Made by a program: the position numbers and the translations under genes. Below the pieces are notes generated by a model, which saw nothing but the letters and a program-made list of their open reading frames with translations, was not told where the DNA came from and made no database searches. DNA of 64,000 nt from Blastomussa wellsi (taxonomy: Eukaryota > Cnidaria > Anthozoa > Scleractinia > Plerogyridae). The stretch spans positions 565,919-629,918 of the forward strand of contig OX393573.1 of NCBI GenBank assembly GCA_947652115.1, given 5' to 3'. Numbering within the stretch: position 1 is the first letter of the stretch; the number at the start of each line of letters is the position of its first letter. Below are positions 59,313 to 64,000 of this stretch, in pieces.

Positions 59313-62300
59313 TTTTAACATTTGTGCTCTTCCACAAGCTGTACAATTTGGAAAAGTACGAGATTTGATAGAATCGACCTCGTAGCGAGATTCTCTCTTC
59401 TTTTTGGTTAAGGGTTGTAATAGTAACACATATTTGGCACATATATAGTATACACAGAGAAGACTTTCTGCGAGTGATGGAAAATTAATTGTGAAATGTG
59501 CCCACTATTTTTCAACCATTTAGATTGTCCGGGAGAATTTTGGGGTACTGGAATACATCGATTTGATTCCAGATGGAGCCAACACTTTGGTTACACTTGA
59601 AAACAGGTACGATACAATTTTTAAACTCAATAAAGGAAGTACCTTTCATACGTTTTCTTTCATTGATTGACTTAAAGTAGCTACGTCACGATATTTTGAG
59701 TTATTTCTTCGACAACCTAAATCACCCTTAAAATGTAGGAAACATGAAAATAATAGTTTGCTAAGGACGAAAAACACCAAAGGACTGATGCTAAACCAAA
59801 AAGGAACAAGGATGGCTGAGGATGGAGAAGATTGAAACAGATTTGAAATCACAATTTTGAATAATTTAGGGTAAAGTTTTCAAAACCCCAAGCCATGCCT
59901 TTCTTGTACCATTAGGGGCAATAGCAATGCACTCAACTCTCTCTTAACAGTCCCCTCTGTTAGACGGATAGCGCTATAAAACGTTTCTCTAACAGACAAA
60001 CGATCATATTAGATTACTGAAAGAAAAGACGGTGTACTGGAGGATTCGTTTGTCACACCAATATGGCCGCCGTTTCCTTGTTTTGGAACACCAGTATTGC
60101 TGCCGTGACGTCATGTGTAAACCTGGTATAAGACGGAAAACTGGTGTTGGTCCCAGCGTAACTTTTTTTCAGACATTTTACTGTATCTAAACTATCTGCA
60201 AACCGGACACCCCTGGCTGACTACACACTGAATACTGCTACGCTAGAACACTGTCCATTCGTAGACGCATTCCAGTTTGAATTTCTGAAAATTAAACAAT
60301 CACTGTGGTAACTTGAACAAATGATTGTCTGCGTCCATGCTGATTGAATGACACTCGATCGAAAATCACTCTGTTGCGACGAAGAGTTTAAATAACCTTT
60401 ATTGCTTGTGTGTTTTGTTCGCTTGTTTCCAGACAGCAATATGTGGACGTCTATATCGATTACTACTTGAACAAGTCAGTGAAAAAACAGTTTGAGGCTT
60501 TTTATATCGGATTTCACCGCGTGTGTGGCGGTAAAGTTTTGGTAAGTGTTCTTTTTCCCACCTAGGTCCCGTCTACATGACCAGTTTCAGCCCGGAAAGA
60601 AGCGCCGAGATTTCAGCTCGGCTTACACAATAAATCTTCTTAAAAGGGTGTGTGATTACCTGACGAGAGTTTTCATTCCGGGCTGAAATTCGTTGTGTCA
60701 TCAAGACCTACGCACACGCTGTGGTGTGCTGCGAGCGAATCCGTGTATTAATTTACATTCCTGTTGCCATTGTGGTCTTGTTAACATTACAGGAGTTTTT
60801 TCACCCTGATGAGCTTATGCAGATGGTGGTGGGATGTCAGGATTATGACTTCAGAGAACTTGAAGAGGTAATAAAGAAATTTCAAGTATTTTATTTTGAG
60901 GACAGGAGGCAAATTTAAGTGCAAGCTGCCAGATAATTGTGGATGTTTCAAGAAGACTGAGAAGTCGATGTAAATTAAGGAACACCGTTGAATTCAACCC
61001 TTTCCCTGCCCTCGCCTAGTTTCCTCTCCCTTACTCTGCCTTGTCCCTTTCGTACCCTCGTCCCTGTCACACTCCGCCCCACTTCGCCAGCGCACTTTCC
61101 CTCGCCACTTCGCCAGCGCATTCCCTCTTTCCCTAGCCCCCTGGCCTCCACCCCCCTCCCCTCCCGACTCCTCGCATCTCCCTTGCCTCCTTACCCCCTC
61201 ACCCCTCCCCCGCCTTCAATTGTCTTCTTAAAGAACAGGCCCCGTTTGTTCGAAGGATGGATAACTCTATCCGCCAGTTAAATCTCTATCCAGTGGATAC
61301 GGTAGTTTGTTTTGCCAACACTTATCCACCTGGCCCCATCTCCATTATGATTGTTTTCTTCTAGGTGGCAGAGTACAAGGGAGACTATTACAAGTACCAT
61401 CTAGTGATCAGAAACTTTTGGGAAGTGTTTTTTGACTTTCCGATTGACATGAAGAAGAAATTCCTAGGTACGTTAACCTTCTTTCGCGAAACTTTTGCCA
61501 GAATACATGTTCACGCTCGCTTCATCAGTCAAATCATGTTAACCAGCTTCTTATGACACATGTCACTGTGCAGTCTGATCGTCCTAGTGAAAGTAGCCCA
61601 TAGAAGAACATTTGTCGGTTGTAATGATTGACGTTACCTGAGCGGAAGTCAGCATCAGAGTCAAGTGACTCTGGCGATGATCAACTATCACTCCTGTGTC
61701 CAAACCATTTACCGCCTTGTGAGACAGGTTATGTACCACACAATGTTTATCCTGCAGTTTGGGATGGGGGTGGGCATTTACAGAGAATTTTAACTTAGCT
61801 GAGATTTTCTGTTTTGGTGTCTTACTCCAGCGTATTTGTGAATGACCAAAGGAGTATTGTTAGCTCGTGAACGTCCCTGTTATGGGTAGAAAATTGCTCT
61901 CTGATATTGCTGTGGTCTGGTTTAACATCAATAGGTGCATTTTTGACCCGATATTGAGTAGGGGAAATATAGATGTGCTAAATAGTAAGCAAACTATTTT
62001 GATTATGTGCTTGTACTTTCAGTGTTCTTAACAGGATATGACAGGGTGCCAATCTTGGGAATGAAATCCATGAAGGTATTGGTGATTGTAATCCGCGCGC
62101 GCGATTGGTCTAAACACGTCACGTGACCAAATATGCCCCAGCTAAAACAGGGGAATAGAGTGGTAAAGTGTGACGTCACAAATATTCAAATTTTTTAAAT
62201 TATGGGCTTCATTAAGATCTTCAGAAAGTACATGATGAAGAATGCCCAAATGCCAAAAATCTTAAATCTAAACGGTTTAGAACCGAGACAACAGGAACAG

Positions 62301-62738
62301 GATTTGTATGGAGTCACTGAAGCATGAAATGGCCAATATCTCACCCCCAAATTGAAATAAGATTCTGATTTTTGGCAAGTAGGCATTACTCATCATGTAC
62401 TTTAAGAATATCTAGGTAAATCCCATAATTTCATACATTTAGTTTTGTGACGTCATCACTTAACCACTCTTTATCCGAGATTATTATTCAACAAATTGTC
62501 ACGTTGCCCATACATGGTCATTATGCTCTAGGTGTAATAGATTCGCTTTGATATTTTGTTTTTTTTTTTCTCACAGATCATCATCCAGCCTGTGTCTGGC
62601 GGAGAACACGGGGAACATCTTCCTGTGGCCCACACGTGCTTTAATTTACTGGATTTACCGAGGTACCCAACAAAGGAAATGATGAGAACGAAACTCGGCC
62701 AAGCAGTCAAGTACTCTAAAGGATTCGGACTTGCTTAA
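44154..62738 (+). CDS. herc4: Small HERC E3 ubiquitin ligase (HERC3/HERC4 type, 30 exons)
   Basis: Small HERC proteins join an RCC1-like beta-propeller to a HECT domain that receives ubiquitin from an E2 as a thioester and passes it to a substrate. I joined 30 exons in one frame of 1047 residues (human HERC3 and HERC4 about 1050-1057). The start [15 protein letters not shown] equals the family N-terminus. The RCC1 repeats cover residues 1-383, a middle region 384-670, and the HECT domain about 690-1047. The catalytic cysteine is in [10 protein letters not shown] (about residue 1015) in the last exon. The stop is at 62736-62738; AATAAA at 63392-63397 is a likely poly(A) signal. Intron 24 has a GC donor. 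I cannot decide between HERC3 and HERC4 orthology, so the symbol is provisional. Confidence 0.95.
46271..46525. mobile_element. Palindromic element with hammerhead-like core, copy 1
   Basis: In HERC intron 2. The arms 46272-46370 and 46372-46470 are near-perfect reverse complements around one central base, followed by a tail to GTTTCTTTAGAAAC. Each arm carries CCGACGAAGGGCTAACGCTC-GAAAC. It is about 95% identical by eye to 52151-52407. It is probably derived from a Penelope-like retroelement. Confidence 0.65.
46376..46409 (+). ncRNA. Candidate minimal hammerhead ribozyme motif
   Basis: Right arm of the palindrome. Order: GCU (stem I), CCGACGA (core; consensus CUGANGA), A, GGGC-UAAC-GCUC (4-bp stem II with tetraloop), GAA, AC/GU (2-bp stem III), C (cleavage position), AGC (stem I). 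All parts fit except U4, which is C. The very short stem III is like Penelope-associated hammerheads. Activity is doubtful because of the core change. Confidence 0.4.
47384..47765 (-). mobile_element. Second tRNA-like SINE, split by a nested element
   Basis: In HERC intron 4. Read on the reverse strand, the right part (about 47712-47765) gives an A-box-like head with GAGAGCACTTGCCTCCCACC. The left part (47384-47525) continues with GTGACCTGGGTTTGATTCCC, a good B box. The two halves are parted by about 180 bp of another element (47531-47711). Confidence 0.6.
47531..47711. mobile_element. MITE nested in the SINE, TAGTTNCANAAAATATCCATA ends
   Basis: Terminal inverted repeats: TAGTTACAGAAAATATCCAT at the left and ATGGATATTTTATGGAACTA at the right. 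Inner repeats pair GGAAATTCCCGGGG with GGAATTTCCGGGG. The host word CACATTG appears on both sides, which fits a target-site duplication. Confidence 0.65.
47998..48273 (-). mobile_element. tRNA-derived SINE, minus orientation
   Basis: In HERC intron 5. On the reverse strand the head GTCGCCTAATGGTTAGCGTG (A-box region) and GGTCTGGGTTCTAGCCC (B-box region) precede a body with CAAGACACTTTACTCTCGCA and a tail ending GGAAACCGGGATAAGCT or its close variant. The tRNA part spans roughly 70 bp. Typical SINE with Pol III promoter remnants. Confidence 0.75.
48905..49162 (-). mobile_element. tRNA-derived SINE, minus orientation
   Basis: In HERC intron 6, close to the acceptor of exon 7. Reverse strand: TAGCCTAATGGTTAGTGCGC head, GGTCCGGGTACGAGCC B-box region, body CAAGACACTTTACTCTCACA, tail GGAAACCGGGATAAGTTCTG. 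Same family as 47998-48273. Confidence 0.78.
50187..50600 (+). mobile_element. 5'-truncated LINE with poly(A)-rich tail
   Basis: In HERC intron 9. A frame ending at 50392 reads [32 protein letters not shown] and FETTWAPFL, resembling the C-terminal end of L1/Tx1-type reverse transcriptase proteins. A 3' UTR and an A-rich tail (50550-50600) follow. The host word ATGTTTGTTTT occurs immediately before (50174) and after (50601), an 11-13 bp target-site duplication. Only the last tenth of a LINE remains. Confidence 0.65.
51478..51673. mobile_element. Foldback element rich in ATTCCGGAAT
   Basis: In HERC intron 11. The ends GGAGCATTCATTTGGGATAT and ATCCCGAACGAACGCACC are diverged inverted repeats. 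Inside are several ATTCCGGAATA palindromes and a central TGCTCCTGGGAGCA. Both strands stay open for about 70 codons, but this is a result of the repeat. Confidence 0.6.
52151..52407. mobile_element. Palindromic element with hammerhead-like core, copy 2
   Basis: In HERC intron 12. Same palindrome as 46271-46525, with a slightly rearranged centre (GCGAAGCGTTAGCCCTCCGA). The left arm read on the minus strand (52246 to 52213) gives the most regular hammerhead-like arrangement, with GCU/AGC stem I kept. The tail again ends in GTTTCTTTAGAAAC. Confidence 0.65.
52431..52674 (-). mobile_element. Degenerate tRNA-derived SINE, minus orientation
   Basis: In HERC intron 12, just after the palindromic element. 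It keeps CTAACCATTAGGCCACTGCA (head, reversed) and CCAGGTTTCTGTATTGTGAA (tail), with many changes. It ends in a poly-C tract at 52656-52672. Confidence 0.65.
53046..53090. repeat. GAT/GAC trinucleotide tract
   Basis: Imperfect (GATGAT/GACGAT)n run in HERC intron 13. Simple repeat. Confidence 0.6.
56245..56420. mobile_element. MITE with CAGGGCTGTCACTA termini and 5-bp duplication
   Basis: In HERC intron 18. Ends CAGGGCTGTCACTA and TAGTGACAGCCCTG are exact inverted repeats. CCAGG flanks both sides (56240-56244 and 56421-56425). Same family as 8689-8873. Confidence 0.7.
57355..57500 (+). repeat. GTCCGTCTTATAGAGAG repeat, copy in HERC intron 19
   Basis: Shares ACTGTCCGTCTTGAAGAAGT and ATAGAGAGTTTAGATAAATT plus AAAATGACTGAAAAA with 23296-23590. 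Confidence 0.6.
58290..58412 (+). mobile_element. tRNA-derived SINE fragment, plus orientation
   Basis: In HERC intron 22. It keeps GTGTTCTTAAGCAAGACACT and TTACTCTCACAGTGCCTCTG with a decayed head. A matching tail (CCAGGGGGAGTAGAAATATG to GAAACTGGGATTAGCTC) sits at about 58655-58745, so one insertion may have been split by about 240 bp. Confidence 0.6.
58655..58745 (+). mobile_element. tRNA-derived SINE tail fragment
   Basis: Tail portion of the SINE family in plus orientation in HERC intron 22; see 58290-58412. Confidence 0.55.
59274..59311 (+). other. GC-type 5' splice site followed by a poly-T run
   Basis: Exon 24 ends CTTTCAG at 59273 and the intron begins GCAAGT, a standard GC-AG donor, then more than 30 T. 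No in-frame GT nearby keeps the frame and family sequence. Confidence 0.75.
60000..60215. repeat. Composite of two dispersed repeats in HERC intron 25
   Basis: 60000-60115 shares ATTACTGAAAGAAAAGACG and ACACCAATATGGCCGCCGTT with 22436-22565. 60125-60215 is the reverse complement of the GTCCGTCTTATAGAGAG repeat (CTAAACTATCTGCAAACCGG, ACACC). The same two repeats occur within 1 kb of each other near 22436 and 23296. Confidence 0.6.
60975..61215. repeat. Pyrimidine-rich low-complexity tract
   Basis: A C- and T-rich stretch in HERC intron 27 with repeated CCCTCGCC, CACTTCGCCAGCGCA (twice) and CCTCCCC words. No coding meaning. Confidence 0.6.
62155..62472. mobile_element. Foldback element with CRE in both arms
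   Basis: In HERC intron 29. Left end AGAGTGGTAAAGTGTGACGT and right end ACGTCATCACTTAACCACTC are inverted repeats. Inner arms also pair (TACATGATGAAGAATGCC with GGCATTACTCATCATGTA). TGACGTCA is present in each arm. Confidence 0.65.
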
Positions 62739-64000
62739 GTCTTTAAATCTTACTTACTGACCAAACAACTCATAGTTGGTGTCCTTGGAAATATACCGAC
62801 CTTGAAACTTAGTTTGTCCAACAAAGACACATGCTCTTGTTTAAAAGCTTAGTTTATGGCGTGTCTGTCTTCGAGGCCAAGTTATGGCTAAATTAGCGGC
62901 TGCGTACCACCCTTCAACCGATGGCGAAGAAAATGTCGCGGTTAAAGGTTACGTTCCTGGGCAGCTAAGAAACAGACATGGCGACCTCAGAGTTAAGTTT
63001 ATGATCAAGGAAAAACGATATGGTGTCGTTAATACGTCAATTCATTCGGCGATGATGTGAATGAATGGTTGTGAAGGAGATTGAAGTTGCAATTCTGACA
63101 TACCGGTCATTAGAACAATAAGTCTTGTGTGTGAACTGGGAACCGTGTTTGAGAATAGATTTACTGTTCTCCAATCAGCGACTCCAATCCTGTGACGTGC
63201 CGAGGTTACGCGACAAGGACGTATCAAGATGTATTCTCGCTGACCAAAATTTTTGCACTACAGGCTCAAATTACGCAACGAGAGCTCCGAAGTTGCAACG
63301 TCGGCCTAACGTGACGTTATATTGTCATTTTGTGTAGTGACCTTTCGAGAGAAACCGCTGGCCGGGTAGTCTTCTTGCTCGTCTTAATGAAAATAAACTG
63401 CTTGCGCTGAATAAGAGGTAATCATCCCAACTTCCTATTAGGGTTTGTATCTGGCAACAAGACGGGTGTTAATTACGATATATGTTTAAGATTTTTAATT
63501 TTCTACGAATAGTTTCATCACATTAAACGATAACGGAGTACAATTGGCGGCGTGGGCAAGGAACAGTGTTATCGGATTTGTCAAGTGAACCAAGATTTGA
63601 AATAAATTCGTTTAAAACTGTGATTGTGTAAATTGGTTTGAAGAATCACTGTACAGGGGATAGTGGCATGTAGTAGGACGTTTTTTTTTTTCACGTACAT
63701 AACTTTACAAGAGAAAGACAGCTATAATTAAAATTAGCAAAAAGAAAAAGGATGCACCTTATTTATAACATTCTAAACAAAAAAGCAACATTATCATGCA
63801 ACTCTACGGAACGTTTTGTTCACGTGTCGCACAACAATTGATTCAAGAAGTATATAATGAGCTTGCTAAAGCCAAATAATAACAGTTTTTTCTCTTTTCT
63901 TCTGCGAGAGAGGCTAAAGCGAGGGATTAGCGAGATTACTTTCATTCTCGTCCCCAGAGCCGCTATTCCCTCTTAGCCGGCTGGACCTGTGCACGAGGAA
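62739..64000. other. HERC 3' UTR and downstream flank
   Basis: Likely poly(A) signal AATAAA at 63392-63397, about 650 bp after the stop; a second lies near 63602. No further gene starts before the edge. The last 58 bp repeat 2551-2609. Confidence 0.6.
63943..64000 (+). repeat. Dispersed repeat, copy 2 (cut by window edge)
   Basis: Matches 2551-2609 in direct orientation, including GGACCTGTGCACGAGGAA with one change. It continues off the right edge. Confidence 0.6.

Larger units (their letters stand above)
57022..62738 (+). other. herc4: HERC exons 19-30: HECT ubiquitin ligase domain
   Basis: Exons: 57022-57192, 57640-57687, 57800-57895, 58140-58258, 58868-58915, 59207-59273, 59524-59606, 60433-60541, 60793-60867, 61365-61467, 62023-62075, 62577-62738. 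HECT landmarks in order: [92 protein letters not shown], and [14 protein letters not shown] with the active cysteine. The C-terminus KGFGLA keeps the phenylalanine near the end that HECT ligases need. Intron 24 starts GC. Confidence 0.94.

Overview
The window is nuclear DNA of an animal, most likely an anthozoan cnidarian (stony coral or sea anemone). It is intron-rich and AT-rich, and it carries clear metazoan genes and a dense load of short, non-autonomous repeats. The phylum is inferred from the overall style of genes and repeats, not proven here. There are no bacterial genes, operons or CRISPR arrays.

Layout: (1) 588-1061 (+) is the last coding exon of a Wnt ligand gene whose earlier exons lie off the left edge. 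(2) 3888-4607 (-) is an intact intronless gene for an unrecognised 239-residue protein with an N-terminal membrane segment and a possible PP1-docking motif. (3) 5457-39977 (+) is a complete Scribble gene. I assembled 37 exons with consistent splice phases into one open frame of 1434 codons: 16-LRR-type repeat block, acidic linker, four PDZ domains, and a charged C-terminal helix region. (4) 44154-62738 (+) is a complete small HERC ubiquitin ligase (HERC3/HERC4 type). I assembled 30 exons into 1047 codons: seven-bladed RCC1 propeller, middle region, and HECT domain with its catalytic cysteine. The membrane-protein gene and Scribble are divergent, about 850 bp apart, with a perfect CRE palindrome between them. 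A second CRE lies about 380 bp upstream of the HERC start.

The remaining DNA is introns and intergenic sequence rich in small mobile elements. They include a tRNA-derived SINE family (about five copies, one with an internal minisatellite), a second tRNA-like SINE split by a nested inverted-repeat element, and a 5'-truncated LINE with poly(A) tail and target-site duplication. There is also a 720-bp element flanked by TTAA and several foldback or MITE families present in two or more copies. Two copies of a near-perfect palindrome contain a hammerhead-ribozyme-like core of the kind known from Penelope-like retroelements. A RecQ-like helicase relic lies between Scribble and HERC.

Functionally, Wnt ligands and Scribble both act in planar cell polarity, but nothing in the sequence shows that their proximity matters. 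HERC is an unrelated ubiquitin ligase. Exon boundaries were set by eye from GT/AG signals, reading-frame continuity and remembered family sequence. Transcription starts and poly(A) sites are guesses.
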